Shown: piece after piece, positions 1 to 12,104 of the stretch
Position numbering within the stretch: the stretch's first letter is position 1
Layout: each line of letters begins with the position of its first letter
From: Odontocerum albicorne
Lineage: Eukaryota > Arthropoda > Insecta > Trichoptera > Odontoceridae
DNA: 64,000 nt
NCBI GenBank assembly: GCA_949825065.1
Contig: OX463862.1
Span: 13,883,592-13,947,591 of the forward strand
Reading direction: 5' to 3'
Made by a program: the position numbers and the translations under genes
The notes under the pieces: model-generated
What the model was told of the DNA's origin: nothing
The model's database searches: none
What the model saw: only the letters and a program-made list of their open reading frames with translations

Positions 1-710
1 TTTCCTTATTTCAAAATACCATTCACTTAATCTTCCGCTACCACGCCATCCCTCACATTTGCAAGCATTTTATCTAATTTTATTAACTGAATACTTAACG
101 TTTTTATTAGGTATAAAATACACGTATACCCGATAACAAACGCATAAAAGGAAATAAATTCTACTTAAAATGAAAGGATTATTGAGATGTTTTCTAAACA
201 CGAAAATAATCTTAACTAATTTGAGGACCGTAAAATGTTTTACGATGTATTAAATCAAATTACATTAAAGATAAAACATCTAAGAGATTTAAACAACTTT
301 TACACCTATGTTTTAATATATTTGAGAACGTCTTTTTTTTTAGAAATGACGTTTATGTCACATTTGTTACATCAACGAAAAATTAAATTTTATGTGTAAA
401 TGGATCGAAATTTTAATATAATTTTTTAACAGCAGTTTATTTGAAATGTTAATAAGTCGTAAAATATTTATTGGACATTTTGTGATAGCGAATTATTTTT
501 TTTATATACATTAAGTGATCGGAATTAAAATTTCCTCAATAAGAGAAACTCAACGTATGTTTTTTCAAATAAAATTCGGTTGGATGTTATATATACGAGT
601 ATATCAAACATGTATATCGATATATATATTTACACGAGTTATATACGAGAATAAACAAAACATTTTTACATCTTAATGGATGTTTAAAAAAAATATATAT
701 CACACAGAAA
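1..710. other. AT-rich intron, nothing recognised
   Basis: About 75% AT with homopolymer A/T runs. No exon-like open frame, RNA gene or repeat family is recognised. A TACGAGTA octamer lies at 594-601. Confidence 0.6.
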
Positions 711-1206
711 TTAGCGGGCGAGGCTGTACTGTGTACTGTAAAATACGTTAAACAAACCTTAGGCGTAAACCGAATTGCAGCCTCTTTTAAAATTTGTGAG
801 CGAGGCTGTACTGTGTACTGTAAAATACGTTAAACAAACCTTAGGCGTAAACCGAATTGCAGCCTCTTTTAAAATTAGTGGGCGAGGCTGTACTGTGTAC
901 TGTAAAATACGTTAAACAAACCTTAAAGGCGTAAACCGAATTGCAGCCTCTTTTAAAATTTGTGGGCGAGGCTGTACTGTGTACTGTAAAATACGTTAAA
1001 CAAACCTTAGGCGTAAACCGAATTGCAGCCTCTTTTAAAATTAGTGGGCGAGGCTGTACTGTGTACTGTAAAATACGTTAAACAAACCTTAGGCGTAAAC
1101 CGAATTGCAGCCTCTTTTAAAATTAGCGGGCGAGGCTGTACTGTGTACTGTAAAATACGTTAAACAAACCTTAAAGGCGTAAACCGAATTGCAACCTCTT
1201 TTAAAA
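711..1206. repeat. Tandem repeat, 82-bp unit, six copies
   Basis: The anchor GCGAGGCTGTACTGTG recurs at 718, 800, 882, 966, 1048 and 1130, i.e. period 82 (84 in two copies, where AGGCG is AAAGGCG). Each unit runs from GAGGCTG to CAGCCTC, which are reverse complements, so every unit can fold into a stem. Copies differ by one to a few bases, mainly TTAGC/TTTGT/TTAGT at the junction, so expansion is recent. It directly abuts a SINE-1 tRNA head. Confidence 0.95.
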
Positions 1207-1290
1207 AATGGGTATCAATGGGAATTGAACTTGCACCCCTTGAGTTTGAAGGTAGACGTCTTATCAACTTGGTCACAGAGATCGTCGATA
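1207..1290 (-). mobile_element. SINE-1, tRNA-derived head fragment
   Basis: Reading the minus strand gives a tRNA-like order: anticodon-region remnant, then TTCAATTCCCATTGAT (degenerate B box GGTTCRANTCC). The plus strand shows GGGAATTGAACTTGCACC...GTAGACGTCTTATCAACTTGG, the usual reversed look of these SINEs. It does not close as a functional tRNA. Confidence 0.7.
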
Positions 1291-1319
1291 TACTCGTACA
1301 ATACATACGTGTAAATCCA

Positions 1320-1685
1320 TCGGAAAAGGCAGAGATGACATAACGCTATAATTCCCTATTTCGACACATATATTTCGTCTTTTCAACTTCCATACGCCTT
1401 CATATACAGTTCCTGCAATTTCTTTAACTTATTTTCTTCACCTTCTTTCAAAATATAATTACTTGATTCAACCATACCTCCTTGGTATTCTTCTACGACG
1501 CCTTCATCACGCATATTTGTTTTATAAGCCTTTGTTTATCCGTTCGTTCCATATGCCCAAACTATCTTAAAGTGTTTTTCTTCATCACAATAAATACATC
1601 AGCCTTAAGTTCACATTCTTCCCTTCATACTTTATTCCATATTCTGTTAAAGATTGTCATCTCATATACGAGTACATATATGCAT
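1320..1685 (-). mobile_element. LINE-A 3' fragment
   Basis: On the plus strand the antisense of a reverse-transcriptase C-terminus is seen: CATACGCCTTCATATAC...CATACCTCCTTGGTA...ATGCCCAAACTATCTTA...CAGCCTTAAGTTCACATTC. It matches position by position the better copies at 22190, 30325 and 52070. Multiple frameshifts; non-functional. Confidence 0.75.
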
Positions 1686-1689
1686 ATTG

Positions 1690-2161
1690 AAGCGAAGGGT
1701 TTGCAGCCGGTGCATTCTTCCAATGCTTGCGTATGGCTGCGAGACATGGACGCTTACAGTGGGGAGGGCACAGGGGCTCCGGACCGCACGAGGGGGCATG
1801 GAGAGATGCATGTTGAGATGTACTGGAGGAGACCGTGAGCGAAGCACCTGGATTCGCAATGTAACAAAGGTAGAGGACGTTGTAGGGGTGTGCAAAGGAA
1901 AGAGGTGGCAATGGGCCGGACACGTAGCCAGAATGTCAGACTCCCGATGGACATCCGAAATAATCCAATGGTACCCAAGAGGCATAAAGAGGCCCAGAAG
2001 AAGACCGAAGGTACGCTGGATAGACGAAATCAGGAAGCATGGCAGCATCACATGGAATCAACGAGCAAAAAACCGAACTGTTTGGAGTCAACTTGGGGAG
2101 ACCTTCATCCAGCAGTGGATCGACCCTGGTTGTCAATGATGGTGATGATGATGATGATGAT
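1690..2161 (+). pseudogene. LINE-B (RTE-like) reverse transcriptase C-terminus with (GAT)n tail
   Basis: An open frame of about 145 codons ending at a stop at 2137 carries landmarks of RTE-type endonuclease/reverse transcriptase C-termini: LPMLAYGCETWTLT, WAGHVARMSD and RPRRRPKVRWIDEIRK. The stop is followed by GTGATGATGATGATGATGAT, the typical (GAT)n tail of such elements. This is a 5'-truncated copy; polymerase and endonuclease domains are absent. The frame is intact over its length, so it is one of the younger insertions here. A TACTCGTA octamer (2172) lies just past the tail. A relative sits in the opposite orientation at 39514-39873. Confidence 0.85.
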
Positions 2162-3049
2162 ATGCATATTATACTCGTATATACTTGTCATAAATAAATA
2201 TTCTAACATTTTTTTCTATGCACTCGTACATGAAATGAAAAGGGGGTAAAAACAATGTAAATATATCGTTTTACCCAATATACATTTTTAATGACACCCT
2301 AAATTGTCCCCTGCTGTTAAATAAAGTTAATAATAAAATCATTGTAGTATCAATAATACAGATTTCGAACAGTTCAATGAAAATATTCTAACATTCAATT
2401 ATTCCTCATGAAAAGTTAATTTTTGCTGACTATGTTGGCTTTCCTTATATCCCTCAATTGTGTAAATTCTAACAATAAAATAGACTCGTCCCATTTAAAA
2501 GCTGCGATTATAGCGAATTAGAATAAATAAATGTTGAGGATGAAGGGAAATAACTCTTCATATGATATACGTGAAGTGATTGAATGGTTATTACTTGGCA
2601 ACCCCCATTTTTTTTCAAGTTGGCGCCAATGTGTACAAGTCATATACCCGAACAAGTATATAACGGTATTATAATTGGTATAAATATCACTGATAATAAA
2701 TATATAAGTGCAATAAAAAAATCCTTTTACGTTCGATGGTTGTTTGTTCAAAAACATTTTTTAAAGATTATATGGCTTTTATTTTACGTCTCAATAAAAA
2801 TGTACTCGGCCAGTCGTATCGGATCACATCGGCTCCAAATTCACTATGACTTATCCGATTGATTTATTTATTGTCTATGGTGATTTTGTAACAGCTTCCT
2901 TTGTGGCCGAAGAATTTATAACGTTTTTAATTATTTTAAAGCGAGTGGAAAAATGTTGAATTTCATTTGTTGAGGTGCTATAAAAGAATGTGTTTTTATT
3001 GGTCACAATTTATTTGTGAGAGATTAATTTAATCGCCATTCTTTGATTA
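2162..3049. other. Intron, nothing recognised
   Basis: AT-rich. Short open frames are not supported by motifs, codon bias or splice sites. GATCACATCGGCTCC at 2822-2836 is a slightly GC-richer island with no assignment. Confidence 0.5.
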
Positions 3050-3835
3050 TATTTTTAGTTTTAAATTAGCAATATGCGAGTCTGAAATGGCGATAAGTAA
3101 AGGAAAATCGTCATTTAAGAAAGAAATTGCTTAATATTAAGGTGACAGAAAAATGTGAAAGGAAAAGAAATGTAAATATGGGTGAGAAATAAATTATGAG
3201 AGCAAGTTAGGAAATTTTGATATTTAGGTAGTATTTACTCAGATGAATGAATTCTGAGAGATATCGATAGACGTGTAACGATACAAAACAAAGTCAATAG
3301 ATAACTAAAATATATTTATTTGAACCAGAGAATATCAAAATTTGCTAAAATAACAGTACAAAACAGTATTTTAGTATCACCTTGGTGTATGAAAGTGGAC
3401 TTGGAAGTAAAACAAAATGGATCCGAATAAATGTTGTAGAAATTAGAGGAATACGGGGAATAACAATAGATGACAGAATATGGAATGAAGGATGAATGTG
3501 AACTTAAGGCTGATGTATTAAATAAGATTAAGACGAACGTTCTGAGATAGTTTGGGAATGTAGAACGAATGAATTAAAAAGTACAAACAAAATAGATGTA
3601 TAGTGCAAATGTGAGTCGAAGGCGTGATGGAAGAAGACAAAGTGTGTATGGTTGGATCAAGCGAATGATATTTCAAAAAGGAAAAGTAACAACTAAGATA
3701 AATAGTAGGAGCTGTGTATGTGAAAGAGGGGAAAATATGCGTCGAGATGAGAAATACTGGCGTTCTTTTTTCCTGTCTACCCCAGCAGGAAACGGCGTGA
3801 TGGTATGTAGATACAATGTATTATAGTGATCCAAG
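3050..3835 (+). mobile_element. LINE-A, degraded reverse transcriptase region to 3' end
   Basis: In order: the segment GTGAAAGGAAAAGAAATGTAA (compare 39430), GTAGTATTTACTCAGATGA, a gap, GATGACAGAATATGGAAT, GTGAACTTAAGGCTGATGTA, a degraded FGHVE block, GGTTGGATCAAGCGAATGA (LDQxN) and the terminal CAGGAAACGGCGTGATGGTA. Many frameshifts and deletions. It is useful as the unexpanded counterpart of the 39.2-40.3 kb element. Confidence 0.75.
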
Positions 3836-4139
3836 GCCGGATTAGGGATCACTGTATGTTGGAGTCGAATGAATAATAAAATCGTTTGGACATGTTCTGT
3901 GAAAAACTATGATAGAAATATTGAGAAATTATTCTTAAATATTGTACAATTTTTTTATATTTATTTATATACAATTCTGTATAAGTTTTCTCACGAAAAA
4001 ATACTAAAATCGATGATCTCCGTCTATCGAAATTAAGAAAACAATCAATTTCGTTAATTAAGATTATTTTTCAACTAAGTGTCGATATGTGAGGTAAATT
4101 GAGCGTATTCATCATACGGCATTTTTATGTCAAGACTGG
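3836..4139. other. Intron, nothing recognised
   Basis: Unique AT-rich sequence between a LINE-A copy and the duplication that follows. Confidence 0.5.
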
Positions 4140-4790
4140 TGAACTAAAATGCCGTGGTATTTATGTACCCATAGACAACTTTCTCCATACAAGAGACAAT
4201 AATATCACTGTTCGGTTACATCTCTATTTTGCTATGTCATGTACCAATGACGAAAAAATTGAAATGTTACACTGAAAATAATAAATTCACGTTACATAAA
4301 TTTAAGGTAGTTATTTTCGTATTAAATAAGAAAGTTATTTTCAATTAAATAAACACATTTTTTGTATGATTTATTTATTTTTACTCGATACAGTAAATTG
4401 ATTGAATAGTAATATAATCTCATATTCTCTGTCTATTGATATTTATGTACCTATAGACAACTTTCTCCATACAAGAGACAATAATATCACTGTTCGGTTA
4501 CATCTCTATTTTGCTAAGTCATGTACCAATGACAAAAAATTGAAAAGTTACTCTGAAAATAATAAATTCACGTTACATAAATTTCACGTAGTTGCTCTCG
4601 TGTTAAATAAGAAAGTTATTTTCAATTAAATAAACACATCTTTTGCATGATTTATTTATTTTTACTTGATACAGTAAATTGATTGAATAGTAATATAATC
4701 TCCTATTCTCTATGTCTATTGATTGAACAGTAATATAATTTCGTATTCTCCATGTCTATTGATTTAATCGTAGGTAATATAATTTCGTAT
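4140..4790. repeat. Direct duplication of about 260 bp, plus partial third copies
   Basis: The segment starting TATTTATGTACCCATAGACA at about 4158 recurs at about 4440 (TATTTATGTACCTATAGACA) and stays alignable through AATTGATTGAATAGTAATAT near 4415 and 4697. Divergence is a few percent plus small indels. Two further partial units of GTAATATAATTTCGTATTCTC follow to 4790. A short open frame at 4402-4629 lies inside and is not supported as a gene. Confidence 0.9.
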
Positions 4791-5139
4791 TCTCGTTGCT
4801 GTTGTGGGTATATAACTTTTTCCTACTCAAGTCTTGTATTTTTAATTGCATAAAATTAGTTGTATTTAATTATTATTTTTACTTCTTGTGTTATATTGCG
4901 CTATACATTCTTGTTTTCATACATATTTGTTTGAAAGATATATATGTATTTGTAATTGTTAGTAATTTTTTGCAAAATATTGACAAGTTATCTTTTGTGT
5001 TATATTGTTACTGTGATAGGTAAAAGACATTTATCTGTCGTTTATATTGTGAATAAATATACATTGACTGAGGGAAGTTTGTTGGAAACTTAAATTCATA
5101 TATAAAATTGCAATTGAAGAACTTTTATCAATACCGATA
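4791..5139. other. Intron, nothing recognised
   Basis: T-rich low-complexity sequence; its open frame is compositional (Phe/Tyr/Ile) and has no motif. Confidence 0.5.
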
Positions 5140-5503
5140 TTAGGTGAGTATTCCAATTAAGTTCAGCGAGATAATGAACGACAGAAAACGAAACGAAGAG
5201 ATTAGGTATGAACGTGATCTTAAGATTGTACTGTTGAGTAAGATGAAGAAAAGCATTCTGAGATGGTTTGGGCACGTGGAACTAATGAATGAAGGAAGAC
5301 TAATCAAAAACATATGGAGTGCAAATGTGAGTGGAAAGTGTGGCAGAGGGAGGTCAAGGAAAGTATGGTTGGATCGAATTAATGATATTTTGAAAGAAAG
5401 AAAAGTCCGAAGTCAGAGAAATCGTAGGAGCTGTATGAGAAGGTATATGGAAAGGGAAGAGGCGAATATGTATGACGATATAGGAAAGTCTGGCATTCGA
5501 TAA
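5140..5503 (+). pseudogene. LINE-A reverse transcriptase C-terminus, best preserved copy
   Basis: A 119-codon open frame carries the complete C-terminal signature of this RTE-like family: LLSKMKKSILRWFGHVEL, then NEGRLIKNIWSANVSG, RGRSRKVWLDRINDIL and NRRSCMRRYMEREEAN. The ancestral element is a non-LTR retrotransposon whose protein combines endonuclease and reverse transcriptase; only the tail is present. The frame is open to its stop at about 5501. The upstream portion and 3' UTR are missing, and a SINE-1 begins about 15 bp later. The start codon is incidental because the copy is 5'-truncated. Confidence 0.85.
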
Positions 5504-5514
5504 TCTCTGCCTAC

Positions 5515-5705
5515 TCGACGACCTCCGTAGCCTGGTTGTATGACGCTTATCTGCCGATCCGAAGGTTGCGGGTTCAACCCGCTGGAATCCAGATTAAAAA
5601 AAAAAGGGATTCCAGTCTGGTTTTCACTTAGGACCCATTAAAACAACTTCCTGGTTGGTTGGAAGAGATTGCCATATGGTAATAAACTCCCCAGGTTAAA
5701 TAAAA
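5515..5705 (+). mobile_element. SINE-1, nearly complete
   Basis: tRNA-derived head CCTCCGTAGCCTGGTTG (A box) ... GGTTGCGGGTTCAACCCG (B box), an A-rich linker, then the body CAGTCTGGTTTTCACTTAGG and TGGTTGGTTGGAAGAGATTG, ending CCAGGTTAAATAAAAAAAG. This copy shows the module order best: head, body, 3' tail. Confidence 0.88.
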
Positions 5706-6149
5706 AAAGCATGGTGTGATGGTATGTATGTACAATAAGTATAACATAATTTTAAGTAAAACAACATTGTAACGAGTTTGCTGGCTAAATAGCGTTCAAA
5801 TAACGAAAATAATAAAAAAAAAAAAAATTTAAATGGCGAGTAACATACGATTACTTAAAAAAAGTCATAAAATATAAACGAGCTTGACAAACAGAAATTT
5901 GTTATTATTAAAAAAATCTCTGAAAAATTCAATAATATGCAATTTATATTTTTTAAATTATAGTATACAAAGTGATAAGATGGATTTATTTTATTTTTAT
6001 TCAGGAACTTAAAAATACAAAACATAATTAAAGTGTAACATTCAACAGTAAACCAATAATAAAGTTTCGCATGGTAATATGAAACGAGTTCTAAAACCTC
6101 TATATATTTTTTTTACTTAAAGACGCTTAATTTTTCTAAATACATTAAA

Positions 6150-6335
6150 AAGACGATCTCCGTGATCTAGTGTCTTCCAGTCCGGAGACTACGGTTTCGA
6201 ATAAATCCAGTTGAAATTCAATTTATTTTAAAAAGGCTTTTCATTCTGATTTTCTGATCCAGTCCTCGTTAACATCTTATTGATTAGAACATATTCTCAT
6301 ATGGCAATAAGTACGTCAGGTTGTGCTGTATATAA
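6150..6335 (+). mobile_element. SINE-1, diverged
   Basis: GATCTCCGTGATCTAG ... GAGACTACGGTTTCGAAT, then a TCTGATTTTCTG body and CATATGGCAATAAGTACGTC tail. Older than the 5.5-kb copy by visible divergence. Confidence 0.75.
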
Positions 6336-8854
6336 GAAAAAACTGCAATAAAATAACAATCTTAAATTTTGCAGACCGAGCTTTTAAGATGAAGATTTAT
6401 TGATACAAAATGAAATGGATTGTCGGCACGCTTTCTTTTAATATTTGGTTCTCATTCATAAATATTAATGTATGTTATTTTTGACTTGTTCGTTGTTGTA
6501 ATGACATAAAAGGTATTGTTCTATTAAACATGAAACTAATGTACTGCTATCATTAAATTAGTAAGAACGATATAAATATTAATTAAAATAATTTCAACAT
6601 AACATTCATCCATGTTGAAACATTAAACAATAAATAAAAGTTAAACACATTTTCCAAGTAAATAGACAACAAATCATAAGCATGTACAAAAGCTCAAATC
6701 AACTGTGACTCTGTTACATTATGCGCTCGTATATGTAGCAATTTATCTATGGGCTCGAAATCATTTTAAATTTAGAACTCGTTTCAAGTCATCTGCCAGG
6801 GTCACACTAGAAATTAACCGCAATCTATGGGGAAAAAATATACAAATCGTTTTTATTTATTGACTAAATAATTTTATCAATGAATTATTGAAACACTTTG
6901 AATGCCCTTTGCAAAATACAATATTAAGAAGAAAACCAAATAAAACGTTCTAGCATCAACGTTTACCTTAAAAATTGTTTTTTTTTGTATGAGAAATATT
7001 ATAAAAAACGTATATGATTTATAATTGTTGTTCTGTGAATTTAATCCTCAATAGTTTCTCAATACGTTTTGTTTTTAGATTATTAGCATAACATAAAGCC
7101 AGTTAATCTGAATACTGTAGAAATAATTGAATAGTTTTGTTTCATAATAAAATTCATTAGTGTCCCTTTTGTAAAGTTTTTTTTTTCTGTAAATTTTAAT
7201 TTCTAGAGATAAAAATATAGCTTTATAAAATAAACAAATTTTGTTTAAACATTGATGGGTCATATATGATACAAAAGAAATTTATATAAGTGTATTGTAT
7301 TCAAAGCATGTAAAAAAATTACATTTTTAATAACAAAAAATAATCGTAAACAACATTTAATATTTATTCTATGTAACTAATTTTATCGGTTTCTCAATAT
7401 AGAATGTATTTTTACGTAACTGTCGATAAAACAAAATGTTTATTAAAATAGAGAACAAAAACAGGGTAGTCAGTACAAACTTCATTTGTAAAATATCAAA
7501 CAAGTAACTTTGATCAAAAAACGGCTTCTGATAAAAATACAAACAAAAAAATGGTTTCATTTTTAAGGCTACCCTAGAATGAAGACGGTAGAATGTCGTC
7601 TCTGAAAGAATTGAGGGAATTAAGTGGAGCTGGCTGGGCTTAGATTAGATGGATGTGGTAGAGTTGGGGATATCAAAACTAGCGGAGATTCATACTGGTG
7701 TGGTTGCAATCTTCGACGGAGGAACACATAAAATATGATATAAAAAAGGGTAAAGTATTGTTGAAATATACTTTCATCAGCATACAAATAATCTATTGGA
7801 ATTATAATAATAATTACCCAGATCTATCTGGAACGCTTTGAAGTTTATCTGAGGCGAAGAAATGTAAAATTCAAACACAGCCCCCCTCTCCCCCATAGCA
7901 CATTATCATCGATAATAATTTAGAAAGTTCTGATTAGAATAAAAGATGAATTATTTTTACTTTTGTAAATAAAATGAGACACGCGCTGTAATCATTTTAT
8001 TCACGTCGTGGTGTAATGTTGAATAAATAATAGGGACTAGAGAAGATTCTTGGTCGATGTGTCGAGGGGTATAGTTGTGTTTAATGCGTCTCTTGGAGGC
8101 ATTCGGTTCTCCTCAAGTACCGTTTTATAATAGTTCAGTACGTTATAAAAAATATGAAACCACACATGGAACGAGTTAATCGTATCGTACATGTTATGAA
8201 TGAAAAATAACTGTAATCTGTTTTGCAGTTTTTCATTCCATAGATTTGTCAATCGCGTTCATCGCATACATACAACTTTAAAATGTGTCAGCCCTGTTCC
8301 TGACGCCCGTTTTCTCTCCAACCAATTACATCTGACTAGATGGCGGGAAATTTGACGTTTGATTAAAGATGGAGGCCTTCAGTCCGTATATGTAAGATGG
8401 CTATACTACTTGACGTTAACAAACATGATCGAAGTCTGCCAATCAGCAATCTATTATACATTATAGACGCGGTTAGTGCTCATAGTTGATATGTGGGGTA
8501 TATTCCAAATATCAAATATGAATATATTTATTCAATTAAAGACTCAAAATGAAGAGTTTTGATGCGGCTATTTACGTTTCATTGGATCCAATTTTGATTT
8601 TTATCGTTAAGCAACGTCACCTATAATCAAACATTGTAATTTATCGCGGTGAAATTTTTCTGAATTTCATTTACCGATATTAATTACGCATGGTAGCACA
8701 GATTTGCATCTGGGACATCCGTTAAAATGTATATTGAGTAGAATTATATATTTACAATACATTGTTTTTTTATTTTTTCATTACATGTAAATGTTGAAAA
8801 TAAATGTATATTTATTTTACATAAAGCATACATTATATTTATGAAAAAAAAAAA
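6336..8854. other. Intron, largely unique sequence
   Basis: No exon, RNA gene or clear repeat copy recognised. Short open frames here have no motif. 7560-7740 and 8270-8480 are less AT-rich (for example GATGGCGGGAAATTTGACG at 8340) and may be unique regulatory or old repeat sequence; I see no basis to choose. Confidence 0.5.
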
Positions 8855-8975
8855 AAACAATTGATTTCAAGTAGAAACTCAACTTATATGAATCTGGGTT
8901 TGTTGCCCGTCATTTGTCGTGACTCCAGTAAACTAGGCTTTTGCTTGTATCTAACTGAAGACATTTGAATTTGAA
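8855..8975 (-). mobile_element. SINE-2 fragment
   Basis: Antisense of the SINE-2 core: AATCTGGGTTTGTTGCC, GTCATTTGTCGTGACTCCAG, TAAACTAGGCTTTTGCTTGTA. Compare the sense copies at 28369, 47475 and 61446. Confidence 0.75.
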
Positions 8976-9964
8976 AAAAGTATGTTGACACTTATTAACT
9001 AGCATTGATTATTATTTAATTCCTTTGTCAACATTCTCATTACGTTGTGAGACCTAATAACGAGTATGTACCACGTGAGTCAATCCTTGGCGTACTGCAT
9101 CAATTCAAAGAAATTAGCAGTCCATCCCACAATCTCGTCAATTCAAGTCAATATCAAGCGTATTTGGAGAATATAAAATCTACAACACATATTTACGACA
9201 TTTTGTTACTTTCATAACGGGCATGGTTAAGTATCTTTTCAATGTTTTGCATTTACAGAAATTATCACAAAACCCTAACTTTTATTTTAAATAATCAAAC
9301 ATTTAAGCTACTGAAAAGTAATAAAATGAAATTATATCTTTTAACTTTTCAAGTACTTATACAAAGTCTATATTTAACTCTAAGTGAAACACACTTGAGT
9401 AACCCTTCAAGAAACATATTGCTGCCGCTAAGTAACTAGCGTCTTTCAAAGTATGATATGTATGTGTAATTATTCAAAGTATGTATAATTATTCGAAATG
9501 ATAACTTGCGTGTATCACAAATTGCAAACATATTAAACGCAGCGGATATTATTGATTATACTTGGAAATACATACTTTACTTCGGTATCCATACATTTTC
9601 TGTTACACTTCAATAACTATTAAAATGTTTTAAAAAGTATATAATTACTAGTTAGTTAAGATTAAAGTGAATGTGTATTATTAGCTTCAAAACATAATTA
9701 ATCATTTTCAATTAAGTTATTTTAACATATATTTTTTAAAATTTCAAGTGTCTTTGGGCGTATCCACACATCAAAGACCTTATCGTAGCCCATAGATGTA
9801 TAAATACCGGCTGCCATATTAGGTGAACATTTGACTAGTGTTTTGAATATGGAAAACGACAGGTAATGGATTCTTTACGGTGCTGCAAGAAACTAAAATA
9901 GTAAAAAAATACTCGTGAGTACTTGATTTGGAAGAAGTAACATACGCGATACATAGTTAATAAA
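8976..9964. other. Intron, nothing recognised
   Basis: AT-rich; contains a small local repeat (CAAAGTATG...TAATTATTC twice at 9447-9500). Confidence 0.5.
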
Positions 9965-10235
9965 AATATTTTAATATCAACTTTGATGTATGGGAGGGAT
10001 TCGTGGACGTAGAAAAATACTAAAACTAGCTGAATAAATGCTGTAGAAATGCGTAAACTGAGAAAAATACATGGGTGACTTGCATGGATTGAGAATAATA
10101 CACGGAATGACAGTGTATGACAGAATACGGAATGAAGTAATAAAGGATAAATACCACTTTAAAACTGTTGTATTAAGTAAGATAAAGAAGATCACTCTGA
10201 TATAGTTTGTGCATGTAGAACGAATGATTATTTTT
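9965..10235 (+). mobile_element. LINE-A fragment
   Basis: CAACTTTGATGTATGGGAG, AATAAATGCTGTAGAAATGCG, GACAGTGTATGACAGAATACGG and AAGTAAGATAAAGAAGA follow the family order (YGxxxW, NAVEM, DRIRNE, KMKKS). Degraded, with no open frame. Confidence 0.75.
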
Positions 10236-10574
10236 TGTGACTATTTAGATATTTATGAGGTTGTGCACAACATTCCATTAAATTTATACTATATTTTTCG
10301 ATTCGGTTTAATCGATAACAATGCAGTTTTCGTCATTTTAACGTGTTTATTTTGCTGTAGAAATAGTCATATTATTATTGTATAGTATTTAATTAATTAC
10401 TTATCTTTCTTTTTGGTTAACGTTCGTTTTCTGGACTTAGATTTCAATTGGATCGATTTTTTTCTGCATCAAACTATTGGAGATGCAGTGGCGTTTGAAA
10501 CTTTAGGAAGCGTTTAAATACCGCAATTTCTGGGAGGTTTCATCAAACTTTATAAATGTATGTAAACGCTACGC

Positions 10575-10925
10575 ACATACACTAAATTCCACCTAAAGCT
10601 GAGTGTGTTACTGTCACGTATCGGAAGATATACAAAAGTTTATTTGTAGTTCCCCATCTGCGGTTTTCTTATTAAAAATGTTTCTATAAACATATGCAGA
10701 TGCGGGAGCATTCCTAATCTTACGGCCGCAGTCCCCACCTTCATATCCTCACTCATACTGCTATATTACATATTTATTTTGTAAATATTATAAAGTTGAG
10801 CCTGATTTTGTATTATTAATCTGTCAATAAAATTGCTTTTTGATCCCGAGTTAAAGCGCCTTTAAAGGGAGTGCGATCTAAACGACTCTATATAAATTAT
10901 CCTTTCATAATTATTATGCTCGTTT
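10575..10925 (+). mobile_element. CRT element 3' region (CR1/L2-like tail)
   Basis: Starts near CCACCTAAAGCTGAGTGTG, passes ATATGCAGATGCGGGAGC and ACGGCCGCAGTCCCCACC, and ends CGACTCTATATAAATTATCC with a T/A-rich tail. GCGCTATATAAAT-type tails are typical of the CR1/L2/Rex group of LINEs. Confidence 0.8.
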
Positions 10926-11610
10926 AAAAAAGAGTTTTCCCGTCTGGTTTTCACTTAAGGCTTCCTTAATATAGGGTCTTTCAAATTGAGCGATTTTTTA
11001 AATTCTTGGATAAAACACAGATGGCGTCGCGAACTTGTCTAGGTCTTATGACATTTGAGAAGTGTAATGTATGGTATTTATAAAAATAGAGTCGTATATA
11101 ATACAACAACGTGTTCAAATCGTTGAATTGTTTTATGAATTGTTATCTCCGGAAACGGTGTTGTTAATTGGCCGCCGAGATCATGTGATCCGACACCGTT
11201 AGACTATTTTCACTGGGGTTACGTGAAAAGCCAGGTCTATAAGAATTACCCCCGATCAATTCCTGAGCTAAAGGATGAAATTATTTGCATTATTGGTGAG
11301 TTAGAACCGCAATTATGTCAAAATGTCATCGAAAATTTTGACGCAAGAGTGGACATCTGTGGAACTGCAAGAGGTGGAGATTTGGCGGATATTGTTTTTT
11401 GTGTTTAAATGTCATACATTATACTTTAATGGCCAATAAAAAGTTTTTTGAAATCAAAGCAAATTGTGTGTTTTATTCAAGAATAAAAAAACCGCTCAAT
11501 TTGAAAGACCCTATATATTTCTGGTTACTTGGAAGAGATTGCTACCACGTAATAAACCCACCAGGTCTTATCGTTTATAAGCAAAGTGTAATACAATTAT
11601 ATAGGCATTC
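10926..11610 (+). mobile_element. SINE-1 body split by a Mar-1 insertion
   Basis: The left part (10930-10971, CCGTCTGGTTTTCACTTAAGG) and right part (11514-11605, TCTGGTTACTTGGAAGAGATTG ... GTGTAATACAATTAT) together make one SINE-1 body. The Mar-1 element lies exactly between them with TA duplication, so the SINE is the older insertion. Confidence 0.88.
10972..11513 (+). mobile_element. Mar-1: non-autonomous mariner with residual transposase ends
   Basis: A 542-bp element with terminal inverted repeats (TAGGGTCTTTCAAATTGAGC and its complement GCTCAATTTGAAAGACCCTA) flanked by TA. Inside, the first ~20 codons of a mariner-type transposase (IQQRVQIVELFY, helix-turn-helix start) run straight into the C-terminal part (RSCDPTPLDYFLW..., then YVKSQVYKNYPRSIPELKDE and ELEPQLCQNVIENFDARVDI). 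The central two catalytic Asp residues are deleted and frames differ, so it cannot encode transposase and would need one in trans. Three relatives at 13393, 36790 and 45371 have the same internal structure, so they descend from one deletion derivative. Confidence 0.92.
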
Positions 11611-12104
11611 TTTTTTGTTGGTTCAACATACTCGTATATCATAAGAGAAATCATCGAAAGCATGCATATTCCTTATTCCAATAACATGAAGTATTTTCAA
11701 GTCAGTTAAGTTTAACATATAGATACTGGGAGAGTCGTTAAATACAGTACAAACTGATGTCCAATTATAAGAGATTTGCATTCTGGTCAAACAGCACCGT
11801 TTTGTGCTTCTATTTTGAAGACTAGTTCTCAACTGTCTTCGGCAAGACTGCCAGTGGTCAGTCAGTCATGTCCAGCTTCTCTGTCTTTGCACAGCAGTCA
11901 AGACGCACGTATTGGACATACCTTCTTATCTTGGATGCATTTAAACCATCATCAATGACGGAGCGTTGGAGGAAGTCTAGAAATGTGGATCAATTTATTC
12001 GAGTTAGTTGAAGAATTGGAAAACGTTTCTTTAAATAATTCTTGTATTTATATAGCTTATTATTTTTTGAAATATACTATTGTTATTTTATATTACTTGT
12101 ATAC

